Shown here one piece after another: positions 26,293 to 35,888 of a stretch of DNA of 54,255 nt (the first letter of the stretch is position 1; each line of letters opens with the position of its first letter). The position numbers and the translations under genes were made by a program. The notes under the pieces are model-generated. The model made no database searches. It had not been told where the DNA came from and saw only the letters and a list, made by a program, of their open reading frames with translations. This DNA comes from Deltaproteobacteria bacterium (GTDB lineage: Bacteria; Desulfobacterota; Binatia; UBA9968; JAJDTQ01): NCBI GenBank assembly GCA_028818755.1, contig JAPPNF010000012.1:1-54255 (forward strand), read 5' to 3'.

Positions 26293-29200
26293 ATGCTGTG
26301 GCTCTTTCCCGCGGCCTTTCTCTTCCTGCTGGGAGCCGTCCCGCTCATCCTGCTGCTCAACAGCCTCAGGCCGCGGGGCCCCCGGGTGCCCGTCACCGCG
26401 CTCTTCCTGCTGGAGAAGGTGCTGCGGGAGAGGCCCATCGGGCGGCGCCTGGGCTGGCTCTGGCGCCGGAACCTGCCGCTGATCCTGCAGCTCCTGGCCG
26501 CCGTCGCGGTCATCATCGCGCTGGCCGGGCCGGCGCTCCTGGGCGTGGGCGGCGGCGGCCGCGACCTGGTGGTGGTGATGGACGTGAGCGCCAGCATGAA
26601 GGCGGCGGGGGAGTCGGGTTCGCGCTGGAGCGCTGCGCGCGACGAGCTTCTGAGCCGGATCGACGGACTGGGAGGCCGCGACCGGATGATGATCATCGCC
26701 GCCGGCGCCGCCCCCGAGGTGGTGCAGCCCTTCACCCGGGATCGCGCCAGGCTCCGGCAGGCGGCGGAGGGACTGGCCGCCACCGACGCCGAGGCACCGG
26801 TGAAGGAGGCGGTGCTGCTGGCGCACACGTTCCTCAAGCGCCAGGGGCCGCATCGGGTGGTGGTGATCACCGACGGCGCCTTCAAGGACATTGAGGAGCT
26901 GCCGCTGTCGGCGTCCTACCTGGAGCTCGTGCAGGTGCGGGGCGGGGCGGACAACGTCGGAATCCTGGGGTTCCAGTTCCGCAGGGTGGCCGGCGAGGCC
27001 GACGAGTACGAGGCCATGGTGGTGGTGCAGAACTTCACCGAACGGCCCGTGCACGCGCCCCTGATCGTCACGGTCTCGGACCGGGTGGTGAGCCGGGCGC
27101 TCCTGTCCCTGGAGCCGTTCGCCCGGGAGGTGCTGATCTACGGCATCCCCGGCCCCTTGCGCGGGCGCGCCACCGCGCTGCTGGCCATTGACGACGACCT
27201 GGAGACCGACAACCGCGCCTTCCTGGCCTTTCCCGACGAGCGCCCCACGCGGGTTCTGTACGTGGGTCCCGGCAACCCGTTCCTGGAACGCCTGCTGCGG
27301 TACTTTCCCCACGTCACCCTGGCGCGCATCGACCGCATCCCGGTGGACCGCGTGACCGAGCAGGTGGCGGCCTACGACGTGGTGATGCTGGATCGGGTGC
27401 CGGCTCCGCCCCTCGCCCGCGGCAACTTCATTCTCATCCGTACCGTAGCCGAGGGCCTGCCCCTGCGCGTCGCCGGGCGGACACGGCGGCCGGTGCTGGT
27501 TTCCACCGGTTCCGACCACCCGCTGGCCAAGGGTGTGAGCCTGGACGGGCTCTACGTCCAGGATGCGCTGGAGCTGGTCGGGGACGGCGGCGGCGTCTCC
27601 CTGGCCGAGTCCGGGCGCGGGCCGCTGATCCACGCGGTGGAATCCGGCGATCTCAAGGCCCTGGTGTTCGCCTTCGATCTGACCCAGTCCGACCTGCCGT
27701 TCCGGGTGTCGTTCCCGTTGCTGATGCGCAACGCCTTTTCCTGGTTCCGGCCTACCGCCCGGGAGTTCCCCGCCAGCCAGGTGGCGGCGGGCCTGCCCTT
27801 CGTGGCGGACGTGGGCGTGGACGAGGAGCGGCTGGTGTTCGTGGACCCCTCCGGGGAGAGCAGCCCGGTTCGTGTCCGGGAACGCGCCGGCACCTACGCC
27901 GACACCGGGCAGGTGGGTTTCTACCGTTTCCAGGGCGAGCGTGGGGAAGGCGAGTTCGCGGTGAACCTGTTCAGCGAGCAGGAGTCCCGCATCCGTCCGT
28001 CCTACCAGGCGGATGCGACGGCCTCCGCGCCGCGGGCGGTGGAGAGCGGTCCGGGAGTGCGCTTCGACCTCTGGCCGGCGCTGCTGGTGCTGGCGCTGGC
28101 GCTGCTGTTGGCGGAAAGCGTTGTGGTCTGCCGGACCCGCCGGTCGCTCCTTCCCCTGTGGCTGCGGGTGCCCGCCATGGCGGTGCTGGTGGTGGCCCTG
28201 GTGAACCCGCGGATTCTCGCCGAGGACCCGGAGCTGGACGTGGTCATGGCCGTCGACCTTTCCCACAGCGTCGGCGAGGAGGCCCGGGACCGCGCCTCGG
28301 ACGTCCTGGAGCAGGCTCAGGCGCTGGTGGGTCCGAAGGTACGGCTCGGCATGTTTTCCTTCGCCCGCCGCCCGCAGTGGGAGTTCCTGCCCACCTATGA
28401 GCTTCCCGTGAGCGAGCTGGCGCCGCCGCCGGAGCGCGACGCCACCGACCTCGGCGCCGCGCTTCAGGGCGCCCTGGGCGAGCTCAGCGAGGGACGCGAG
28501 AACCGCATCCTGCTCATCTCCGACGCCAACGAGAACCGCGGCTCGGTGGAGCGGGTGCTGCACATGCTGCGATCCCATGGAGTCGCGGTGTGGTCGTATC
28601 CCGTGAGCCTCGCGGAGGGCCGGAACGAGGTCTACCTGTCCGAGCTCACCGTCCCCTCGGTGGTGGACAGCGGCGAGACCTTCGAGATCAAGGCCGCCGT
28701 CACCAGCGCGCGGGCGTCCTCGGCGGCGGTGACGCTGCTGCGCGACGGACGCGTCATCCGCTCCATCGACCGGGAGCTGACGCCCGGCGCCAACTGGCTC
28801 AGCTTCACCGACAGCGTGGAGCGCCGCGGCACCCACACCTACGAGCTGATGGTGGAGGCGGCCGCCGACGTCCTGGCTGAGAACAACCTGCTGCAGGGCA
28901 TCGTCAGCGTCAAGGGACCTTCCCGGGTCCTCTACCTCCATGACGCCGACGCTTCACGGCGCTTCATGGCCGAGGCCCTGCGGGTGCAGGGGTACGATGT
29001 GGTGGAGAAGACCCCGGCGTGGGCCAACCTCACGCTGCCCGAGCTGTCGGGCTTCGACCTGCTGATCCTGGACAACGTCCCCGCCTACCAGCTCGCGCAG
29101 GTGAAGATGGAACGCGTCGAGCGGTTCGTGCGCGACCTCGGCGGCGGCCTCATCGTGCTGGGGGGGACCCGCAGCTACGGCGCGGGGGGCTACTACCGGA

Positions 29201-30627
29201 CGCCGCTGGAGCGGACGTTGCCGGTGGAGATGCGCCCGCCGGCGCGCATGGAGCTGCCGCACGTGACGCTGCTCTTCGTGGTGGACAAGTCCGGCAGCAT
29301 GGGCAGCGGCCCCTACGGGACCACCAAGCTGGATCTGGCCAAGGCAGCCACCATGGCATCGGCGGAGCTGCTCAACCCCGCCGACGAGGTGGGCATCCTG
29401 GCGTTCGACTCCAACTGGGAGTGGGTGGTGCCGTTCCGCGCGGCGGGCGGCGCCGAGGACATCGCCGAGGACATCGCCAGCCTCACCTCCGACGGCGGCA
29501 CCGATCTCCGCAAGGCCATGGTGGAAGGGCGCCGGGTGCTGGCTGCCAAGGAGGCCGCCATCAAGCACGTGCTGGTGCTGTCCGACGGCCTAACCGAGAA
29601 GGAAGACCTGCTGGAGCAGGTGACCCGCATGGCCCAGGAACGCATCACCGTGTCCACGGTGTCCATCGGCGGCGATGCCGACCGCCGTCTCATGACCCAG
29701 CTCGCCCGCAGCGGCAGCGGCAGGAGCTACGCCACGGTGGACCCGCGGACCATACCGCAGATTTTCACCACCGAAACGCTGCTGATCTCCCGGGACCTGC
29801 TGGTGGAGAAGACCCTGACCCCCAGCATCGCCGGGCCCGCGGGGCCCATGCGCGGACTTGCGGGCGGGCCGTTGCCGCCGATCCTGGGCTACGTGCTGAC
29901 GCACGTCAAGCCCGGGGCGGAGGTCCATCTGCTGGCCGGCGAGGACCCGTTGCTGGTGTCGTGGCGCTACGGCCTGGGCCGGGTTTACGCGTTCACGTCG
30001 GACGTCTCCGGCCGTTGGGGGCGGCACTGGGTGCGCTGGCCGGAGTTTTCCCGGTGGGCCGCGCAGACGGCGCGCCTGGCTGTCCGGAGCGTCTCCGACC
30101 ACCGGCTGCGGACCGACTTCGTGAGGGAAGGCGAGGTCATGGACGCGGTGGTGGACCTCTTCTCGGCCGCGGGGCGGCCGGTGAACCACCTGAAGCTGCA
30201 GGGATTGCTGACCCGGGCCGACGAGACCCTGGAGGAGGGAGCCTTCCGGCAGGTGGCTCCGGGACGCTACCGCACGAGCTTCGCCACTCCGCGCCGGGGT
30301 ATCAACCTGCTCACCGTGAAGCAGCCGTCGGGACCCGCCGGCGTCCCTCCGGTGGCTCTCACGGTCCCCTTCATCGTGCCCTTCTCGCGGGAGTACCGGG
30401 AGATGGACGCCAACACCGAGCTGCTGGAGCGGCTGGCCCGGGAGACCGGCGGCACGATGCTGCGGCCGGAGACCCTGGCCGAGGACATCGAGCGTCTCTT
30501 TACCGCCGACCCCGACGCCGCGGGCTCCGCCCGTGGGATCTGGTGGACGCTGGCCGCCGCCGCCCTGGGGGTATTCCTCCTGGACCTGGCGCTCCGCACC
30601 TTCATCCACGTGCGCCGGGCGGGGTGA
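26293..30627 (+). CDS. Giant membrane protein with three VWA domains (BatA-like fused to GATase-like/VWA protein)
   Basis: A single uninterrupted frame of 1444 residues. The N-terminal module is BatA-like: helices about 1-22 and 58-82, then VWA 1 with MIDAS DVSAS at about 97-101 and a GATase-like region to about 590. A second anchor pair (about 594-640) is followed by VWA 2 (DLSHS at about 655-659), a GATase-like segment (VLYLHDADASRRFMAEALRV, FDLLILDNVPAY, GGGLIVLGGTRSYG, about 875-970), VWA 3 (DKSGS at about 998-1002) and a final helix (WWTLAAAALGVFLLDLAL, about 1417-1436). All three DxSxS motifs are intact. In related clusters these modules are usually two proteins. It should assemble with MoxR and DUF58 in the envelope; the ligand is unknown. 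Confidence 0.9.
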   Translation: MLWLFPAAFLFLLGAVPLILLLNSLRPRGPRVPVTALFLLEKVLRERPIGRRLGWLWRRNLPLILQLLAAVAVIIALAGPALLGVGGGGRDLVVVMDVSASMKAAGESGSRWSAARDELLSRIDGLGGRDRMMIIAAGAAPEVVQPFTRDRARLRQAAEGLAATDAEAPVKEAVLLAHTFLKRQGPHRVVVITDGAFKDIEELPLSASYLELVQVRGGADNVGILGFQFRRVAGEADEYEAMVVVQNFTERPVHAPLIVTVSDRVVSRALLSLEPFAREVLIYGIPGPLRGRATALLAIDDDLETDNRAFLAFPDERPTRVLYVGPGNPFLERLLRYFPHVTLARIDRIPVDRVTEQVAAYDVVMLDRVPAPPLARGNFILIRTVAEGLPLRVAGRTRRPVLVSTGSDHPLAKGVSLDGLYVQDALELVGDGGGVSLAESGRGPLIHAVESGDLKALVFAFDLTQSDLPFRVSFPLLMRNAFSWFRPTAREFPASQVAAGLPFVADVGVDEERLVFVDPSGESSPVRVRERAGTYADTGQVGFYRFQGERGEGEFAVNLFSEQESRIRPSYQADATASAPRAVESGPGVRFDLWPALLVLALALLLAESVVVCRTRRSLLPLWLRVPAMAVLVVALVNPRILAEDPELDVVMAVDLSHSVGEEARDRASDVLEQAQALVGPKVRLGMFSFARRPQWEFLPTYELPVSELAPPPERDATDLGAALQGALGELSEGRENRILLISDANENRGSVERVLHMLRSHGVAVWSYPVSLAEGRNEVYLSELTVPSVVDSGETFEIKAAVTSARASSAAVTLLRDGRVIRSIDRELTPGANWLSFTDSVERRGTHTYELMVEAAADVLAENNLLQGIVSVKGPSRVLYLHDADASRRFMAEALRVQGYDVVEKTPAWANLTLPELSGFDLLILDNVPAYQLAQVKMERVERFVRDLGGGLIVLGGTRSYGAGGYYRTPLERTLPVEMRPPARMELPHVTLLFVVDKSGSMGSGPYGTTKLDLAKAATMASAELLNPADEVGILAFDSNWEWVVPFRAAGGAEDIAEDIASLTSDGGTDLRKAMVEGRRVLAAKEAAIKHVLVLSDGLTEKEDLLEQVTRMAQERITVSTVSIGGDADRRLMTQLARSGSGRSYATVDPRTIPQIFTTETLLISRDLLVEKTLTPSIAGPAGPMRGLAGGPLPPILGYVLTHVKPGAEVHLLAGEDPLLVSWRYGLGRVYAFTSDVSGRWGRHWVRWPEFSRWAAQTARLAVRSVSDHRLRTDFVREGEVMDAVVDLFSAAGRPVNHLKLQGLLTRADETLEEGAFRQVAPGRYRTSFATPRRGINLLTVKQPSGPAGVPPVALTVPFIVPFSREYREMDANTELLERLARETGGTMLRPETLAEDIERLFTADPDAAGSARGIWWTLAAAALGVFLLDLALRTFIHVRRAG

Positions 30628-30681
30628 CCCGGCCCGGCCCGTCCACCTTGCGCTGCCCTCCGCCCGTGCCATAATGGATCG

Positions 30682-31617
30682 ATGGCCGCAACCGAGTCCA
30701 CGCGCGGGGAGCAGGAGGAAGCGCCTGTCCCGGAGGATTTCCGCTCGGGTTTCGTCGCGATCCTGGGGCGGCCCAACGTGGGCAAGTCCACGCTGCTGAA
30801 CCAGTTGCTGGGGGAGAAGATCGCCATCGTCTCTCCCAGGCCCCAGACCACCCGGAACCGGATCATGGGCATCAAGACGGTGCCGGGGGGGCAGATCCTG
30901 CTGTTGGACACGCCGGGGATCCACCGGGCGCGGTCGCTCCTGAATCGGCGCATGGTGGACGTGGCCAAGCGTTCACTGGGCGACGTGGAGGCGGTGGTCT
31001 GGGTGGTGGACGGGCGTGGCGGCCTGAGGGCGGACGACGAGGACATCGCCGGGATCCTCGCCGGCAGCGGGCACGAGACCGTGATCGCGCTGAACAAGAT
31101 CGACGCGGTGTCCAAGGGGCGGCTGCTGCCGGTCATGGCGCGCCTGGCGGAGCTGCTGCCCGACCGCGAGATATTGCCCATCAGCGCCCGCACCGGGGAG
31201 AACGTCCCGCTGCTGGTGGAGGGGGTCCTCGGGCGTCTCCCGGCCGGTCCCCGCTACTTTCCGGAGGATGAGCTGACCGACCAGACGGAGCGGTTCATCG
31301 CCGCGGAAATCGTCCGCGAGAAGGTCTTCCTGCGCACCCGCCAGGAGATCCCCTACGGCACGGCGGTGTCGGTCCAGAGCTTCGAGGAGAAGAACGGCGG
31401 CGCCCTGGTGGTCATCGCCGCGACCATTCACACCGAACGGGACAGCCACAAGCCGATCCTCATCGGCAAGCACGGCGCGGCGCTGAAGGAAATCGGCAGC
31501 GCGGCGCGGGAAGACCTGGAGCGCCTGCTGGGATGCCGCGTTTACCTGGAGCTGGCCGTCAAGGCCACCCCCGGGTGGAGCCGGGACCCCCGGAGCCTGG
31601 CGGCCTTCGGCTTGTAA
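30682..31617 (+). CDS. era: GTPase Era, ribosome small-subunit assembly
   Basis: A 311-residue protein with G1 GRPNVGKST (about residues 29-37), effector SPRPQTTRN, G3 DTPG, G4 NKID and a C-terminal KH domain (ILIGKHGAALKEIG) that binds 16S rRNA. The N-terminal 20 residues are an acidic extension. It is followed by der and dprA on the same strand, but separated from the VWA gene by 54 bp. Confidence 0.97.
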   Translation: MAATESTRGEQEEAPVPEDFRSGFVAILGRPNVGKSTLLNQLLGEKIAIVSPRPQTTRNRIMGIKTVPGGQILLLDTPGIHRARSLLNRRMVDVAKRSLGDVEAVVWVVDGRGGLRADDEDIAGILAGSGHETVIALNKIDAVSKGRLLPVMARLAELLPDREILPISARTGENVPLLVEGVLGRLPAGPRYFPEDELTDQTERFIAAEIVREKVFLRTRQEIPYGTAVSVQSFEEKNGGALVVIAATIHTERDSHKPILIGKHGAALKEIGSAAREDLERLLGCRVYLELAVKATPGWSRDPRSLAAFGL

Positions 31618-31691
31618 CGGGACCCCTGTCAGGACTTGTGAGGCAACGACGTTGGCGGGCGTCGGCGTCGTTTCCGTATCTATCTCCGATC

Positions 31692-33047
31692 ATGAGCACT
31701 TCCGAGAACATGCCGCTGGTGGCCATCGTGGGCCGCCCCAACGTGGGCAAGTCGACGCTGTTCAACCGCCTGAGTCGGGCCCGGCGCGCCATCGTGGACA
31801 ACCAGCCGGGGGTGACCCGCGACCGGAACTACAACCAGGTGTCGTGGCGGCGGCACCGCTTCATGCTGGTGGACACCGGCGGCCTGGAGCCGGACGAGCG
31901 CGACGGGCTCAAGGGGCGGATCCTGCAGCAGACCCTCACGGCCGTGGACGAGGCCGACGTCATCGTCTTTCTCCTGGACGGACGCACCGGGCCCACGCCG
32001 CTGGACACGGCCGCCGCGGAGCTGTTGCGGCAGACTCCCAAGCCGGTCTTCTACGCGGTCAACAAGTTGGACACCGGGCCCCGCGAGAGCGACCTCTACG
32101 ACTTCTATCGGCTCGGCGTGGAGCGGCTGTTCCCGCTTTCGGCTGAGCACGGGCTGGGGGTCGCGGACCTCATGCAGGAGGTGGTGGACGCGCTTCCCCA
32201 TGACCGGAAGGGGGACCGCGAGTCCGCCGAACCGCTGGCGCTGGCCGTGGTGGGCCGGCCCAACGTGGGCAAGTCGACGCTGGTCAACCGGCTGGTGGGC
32301 TACGACCGCTCGCTGGTGGACTCGCGGCCCGGCACCACCCGCGACGCGCTCCAGGCGGACTTCACCTGGCGCGGGACTCCCTGCCGCCTTACCGACACGG
32401 CGGGCATCCGGCGCAAGGCCCGGGTGGTGGACCCGGTGGAACGCTACAGCGTGAGCCGCGCGTTGCGCTCGGTGGACGCCGGCGACGTGGTCATTCACCT
32501 GCTGGACGGCTCGGAGGGAGTGACGGACCAGGACGCACAGGTCATGTCCTATGGTTTCCAGCGCGGCAAGGCCATGGTCCTGGGCATCAACAAGTGGGAC
32601 CTGCTGGATACGGACCGTCTGAGCCTTCAGGTGTACCAGGATTTTCTGCACCGCCGGCTACCGTTTGCCGACCATGTGCCGATAGTTTCTTTATCGGCCC
32701 TGGAAGGCTCGGGGATGAAGAGGCTTATGGACACGGTGGTGCGGGTGGGCGACGCCCAGCGCAGATGGATCAAGACCCCGGCGCTCAATCGGGCGCTGCG
32801 GCGGCTCGCCGAGCGGCACTCCCCGCCGCAGTTCCGGGGACGCGCCGTGAAGTTCTACTACGGCACCCAGACCGACGTGCAGCCGCCCACCTTCACGCTC
32901 TTCGTCAACTATCCGGAAGGCATCGGCGCGGGCTACCGCCGCTACCTGGTCAAGGCGCTGCGCGCGGAGTTGGGGCTCGATCACACGCCGTTGCGCCTGA
33001 CCTTGCGGCCGCGGGCCGGCAGGGAGAAGCAACAGGATGCCGGGTGA
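31692..33047 (+). CDS. der: Double-GTPase ribosome biogenesis factor Der (EngA)
   Basis: A 451-residue protein with two consecutive GTPase domains (GRPNVGKSTLFNRL at about 14-27 and GRPNVGKSTLVNRL at about 190-203, with NKLD and NKWD G4 motifs) and the C-terminal KH-like domain (PPTFTLFVNYPEGI, GYRRYLVKALRAELG). It acts in 50S ribosomal subunit maturation. The ATG at 31692 gives the normal length. The dprA start lies 11 bp inside the 3' end, so the two are translationally coupled. Confidence 0.97.
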   Translation: MSTSENMPLVAIVGRPNVGKSTLFNRLSRARRAIVDNQPGVTRDRNYNQVSWRRHRFMLVDTGGLEPDERDGLKGRILQQTLTAVDEADVIVFLLDGRTGPTPLDTAAAELLRQTPKPVFYAVNKLDTGPRESDLYDFYRLGVERLFPLSAEHGLGVADLMQEVVDALPHDRKGDRESAEPLALAVVGRPNVGKSTLVNRLVGYDRSLVDSRPGTTRDALQADFTWRGTPCRLTDTAGIRRKARVVDPVERYSVSRALRSVDAGDVVIHLLDGSEGVTDQDAQVMSYGFQRGKAMVLGINKWDLLDTDRLSLQVYQDFLHRRLPFADHVPIVSLSALEGSGMKRLMDTVVRVGDAQRRWIKTPALNRALRRLAERHSPPQFRGRAVKFYYGTQTDVQPPTFTLFVNYPEGIGAGYRRYLVKALRAELGLDHTPLRLTLRPRAGREKQQDAG

Positions 33048-34185
33048 GACCCGGCGAGACCTTGCCTGGCTGGCTTTCGGCCGGGTGCCGGGGCTCGGGT
33101 GCGTGGGCTTCCGGCGCATCGCGGACCACTTCGCCGATCCAGTCGATGCTTTCTTCGACGGCCGCGCGGCGTTGTCCCGGGTCCCGGGACTGAACCGTGC
33201 GGCCATCGACGGCATCCTGGCCTTTTCCGCCTGGGACCTCCTGGCGGACGAGATGCGCCGGGTGCGGGCGGCCGGCGCCCGGCTGGTGGGTTACACCGAC
33301 CCGTCCTACCCGGAACGCCTGCGCGCCGTACCGGACCCGCCGCCGGTGCTCTACGCCCGGGGATCGTTGGAAGTCGCCTCGCGCGCGGCGGTGGCCGTCG
33401 TGGGCACCCGGGCGCCGAGCGAATACGGACGCGAGATGACCCGTCTCCTGTGCCGGGGACTGGCCGCCACGGGCGTCGCCGTGGTCAGCGGCCTGGCCCG
33501 GGGCATCGACGGCGAGGCGCATGAAACGGCGCTGTTTCAGGGCGGCGGGACCGTGGCGGTGCTCGGCTCGGGAGTGGACGTGCCCTATCCGCCGGAACAC
33601 CGTGACCTCTGCCGCCGTGTCGAGGCCGGCGGCGCCGTGCTTTCCGAGCACCCCATGGGGACGGCCCCGCTGCCGCACCATTTCCCCGCCCGCAACCGCA
33701 TCATCAGCGGCCTCTCGCTGGGCGTGGTGGTGGTGGAAGCCACCGAGCGGAGCGGGTCACTGATCACGGCGCGGTGGGCGCTGGAGCAGGGCCGCGAGGT
33801 CTTCGCGGTGCCCGGCCCGGCGGGATCGAGCCGCAGCCGTGGACCCCACCGCCTGATCCGCCAGGGAGCCAAGCTCGTGGAGAACGTGGCCGACATCATC
33901 GAGGAGATCGCGCCGCAACTGGCGGCGGCGCCGTCCCCTCCGTGCGATTCTTCGCCGGAGACCGCTATGCAGCCGGACGGAAGCTCCCTGCTCGGAGGAG
34001 CGGCTGGCGAAATCCTGCGTGACCTCGAGGCTGGACCGCTGCAGGTGGACGATGTCATCGAACGAACCGGCCTTTCGCCGCAGCAGGTCTCGCAGATGCT
34101 CTTGGAAATGGAGCTGCAGGGCCTGCTTAAACAGTTGCCGGGACAAAGATATGCCTTGGGAACCGCCGGGACCGGCAACCGGTGA
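33037..34185 (+). CDS. dprA: DNA processing protein DprA (Smf)
   Basis: A 382-residue protein with the DprA Rossmann-like core (VVGTRAPSEYGREMTRLL, SGLARGIDGEAHETAL, VAVLGSGVDVPYPPEHRDL, ARNRIISGLS, EATERSGSLITARWALEQGREVFAVPG), which loads RecA on incoming single-stranded DNA. Residues 315-380 form a winged-helix-like C-terminal domain (DDVIERTGLSPQQVSQMLLEMELQGLLKQLPGQRYAL). A GGGAGAAG sits upstream of the ATG. It overlaps der by 11 bp. Confidence 0.96.
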   Translation: MPGETRRDLAWLAFGRVPGLGCVGFRRIADHFADPVDAFFDGRAALSRVPGLNRAAIDGILAFSAWDLLADEMRRVRAAGARLVGYTDPSYPERLRAVPDPPPVLYARGSLEVASRAAVAVVGTRAPSEYGREMTRLLCRGLAATGVAVVSGLARGIDGEAHETALFQGGGTVAVLGSGVDVPYPPEHRDLCRRVEAGGAVLSEHPMGTAPLPHHFPARNRIISGLSLGVVVVEATERSGSLITARWALEQGREVFAVPGPAGSSRSRGPHRLIRQGAKLVENVADIIEEIAPQLAAAPSPPCDSSPETAMQPDGSSLLGGAAGEILRDLEAGPLQVDDVIERTGLSPQQVSQMLLEMELQGLLKQLPGQRYALGTAGTGNR

Positions 34186-34266
34186 GCCCGTGGAGAGGCC
34201 TTTGCCGCCTTTGGTGTCTTACGTTCGCCGTACCCTTGTGGTATGGATAACCTAGTGGAGGAAGCC

Positions 34267-34461
34267 ATGATTGACGCGTCGTCGGAGACCTATATCCTCG
34301 TCGCCATCTTTGGAACCGGCATCGCCTTGGCCGGGCTGATTCTTCCCGATCTTCGATCCATGAAGCGTGATATCGCCGACCTGAGAGAACGGATGGCGCG
34401 GCTCGAAGGACTGTTCGAGGGATTTACCCGGCGGGACAACAACCCCGACGTCGCATCCTGA
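34267..34461 (+). CDS. Small single-helix membrane protein with coiled-coil tail
   Basis: A 64-residue protein starting at ATG 34267, chosen because GGAGG lies 5 bases upstream (an ATG at 34243 is also in frame but without such a site). It has one membrane helix (TYILVAIFGTGIALAGLILP, residues about 8-27) followed by a coiled-coil helix (MKRDIADLRERMARLEGLFEGF) and a polar end. Function unknown; it could be a regulator or membrane adaptor. It stands alone between dprA and a terminator. Confidence 0.75.
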   Translation: MIDASSETYILVAIFGTGIALAGLILPDLRSMKRDIADLRERMARLEGLFEGFTRRDNNPDVAS

Positions 34462-34492
34462 CAAGGGGGAAGCGTGAACAGACCCTGTGGTG

Positions 34493-34532
34493 GGGGCGGC
34501 AGAGCTTCAGTCTGTCGCCCCTTCGTGTTTTC
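34493..34532 (+). terminator. Hairpin with T-rich tail before trmFO
   Basis: Stem arms GGGGCGGCAGA (34493-34503) and TCTGTCGCCCC (34511-34521), with one G-T pair and a 7-base loop, are followed by ttcgtgtttt. It resembles an intrinsic terminator for the small membrane-protein gene and ends 10 bp before the trmFO start. Confidence 0.6.
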
Positions 34533-34542
34533 TTGGTGAGTG

Positions 34543-35883
34543 ATGGGTGAAACCACGGAGCGTGTGACGGTCGTCGGCGGCGGTCTCGCCGGCTGCGAGG
34601 CCGCATGGCAGCTCGCCAGGCGGGGAGTGCCGGTGGACCTGTACGAGATGAGGCCGGTCACCGGGACCGCGGCCCACGCCACCGGCGATCTCGCCGAGCT
34701 CGTGTGCAGCAACTCTTTCCGGTCGCGGTCCCTGACCACCGGGGCGGGGTTGCTGAAGGAAGAGATGCGGCGCATGGGCTCCCTGATCATCTCCCTGGGC
34801 GAGGCCCATCAGGTGCCCGCGGGCTCCGCCCTGGCGGTGGACCGCACGCGCTTCGCCCGGGCCGTCTCCGAGCAGGTGGCGGCGCTGCCGGGCCTGCGGC
34901 TGATCCGCCGGGAACTGGAAGAGGTCCCGTCCGGCCTGACCATCCTGGCCACCGGCCCGCTGACGGCACAGCCCCTCTCGGAGCGCATCGGAGAGCTTCT
35001 GGGGACGGAGCACCTCTACTACTACGACGCCATCTCGCCGGTGCTCACCGCGGAGTCGGTGGACACGGCGGTGGCCTTTCGGGCGTCGCGCTACGACGAG
35101 AGGCCCGGCGACTACCTGAACCTGCCCTTGACCCAGGCGGACTACTACCGGCTGGTGGATGCGGTGGTGGAAGCGGAGAAGGTGCCGGTGCGCAGCTTCG
35201 AACGGTTCTTCGAAGGCTGCCTTCCCATCGAGGAGATGGCCCGGCGCGGGCGCGAGACGCTGGCGTTCGGCCCGATGAGGCCCACCGGGCTCGTCGATCC
35301 CGCTTCCGGCCAGAGGCCTTACGCCGTGGTGCAGTTGCGACAGGAAAACCATGAGGGAACGCTTTATAACCTCGTGGGCTTCCAGACCAAGATGACCTAC
35401 CCGGAGCAGAAACGGGTCTTCTCGCTGATACCGGGGCTGGCCAATGCGGTGTTCGTGCGTTACGGCAGCCTGCACCGCAACACTTTCATCAACGCGCCCC
35501 GGCACCTCCTGCCCACGCTGCAATGGCGCGGAGCGCCGCGGCTCTTCTTCGCCGGGCAGATCACCGGCGTCGAGGGTTATATCGAATCGGCCGCGTCCGG
35601 GCTTCTGGCGGGAATCAACGCGGGCCGCCTGGCGCTGGGGGAGAACCCGGTGACCCCGCCCGGCACCACCGCCCTCGGTTCGTTGCTCCGCTACATTACC
35701 GATACCGGCCGGGAAGCCTTCCAGCCCATGAACGTCAACTTCGGGCTCTTCCCCAATCTGCCCGTCAAGGCCAGGGGCAGGCGCAAGAAGGAGCTCATGG
35801 CCGAGCGTTCGCTGCGGGACCTGGAGCGCTGGTGCCTGGAGACGGGCGAGGGGGACCACCCCGCCGCCGTGCGGGAAGCGTGA
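34543..35883 (+). CDS. trmFO: Folate-dependent tRNA (uracil-54-C5) methyltransferase TrmFO
   Basis: A 446-residue flavoprotein with the FAD-binding start VTVVGGGLAGCEAAWQLARRG and the TrmFO signatures YEMRPVTGTAAHATGDLAELVCSNSFRS, YYDAISPV, FEGCLPIEEMARRG..TLAFGPMRP, FFAGQITGVEGYIESAASGLLAG and NVNFGLFPNL. It methylates U54 of the T-loop using methylenetetrahydrofolate. The ABC ATPase gene follows after 5 bp. The ATG at 34543 follows a weak GGTGAG; a GTG at 34540 is in frame. Confidence 0.97.
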   Translation: MGETTERVTVVGGGLAGCEAAWQLARRGVPVDLYEMRPVTGTAAHATGDLAELVCSNSFRSRSLTTGAGLLKEEMRRMGSLIISLGEAHQVPAGSALAVDRTRFARAVSEQVAALPGLRLIRRELEEVPSGLTILATGPLTAQPLSERIGELLGTEHLYYYDAISPVLTAESVDTAVAFRASRYDERPGDYLNLPLTQADYYRLVDAVVEAEKVPVRSFERFFEGCLPIEEMARRGRETLAFGPMRPTGLVDPASGQRPYAVVQLRQENHEGTLYNLVGFQTKMTYPEQKRVFSLIPGLANAVFVRYGSLHRNTFINAPRHLLPTLQWRGAPRLFFAGQITGVEGYIESAASGLLAGINAGRLALGENPVTPPGTTALGSLLRYITDTGREAFQPMNVNFGLFPNLPVKARGRRKKELMAERSLRDLERWCLETGEGDHPAAVREA

Positions 35884-35888
35884 GGCCC

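Noticed and set aside
26179-28941. 920-codon minus-strand frame
   Set aside because: It is entirely antisense to the triple-VWA gene.
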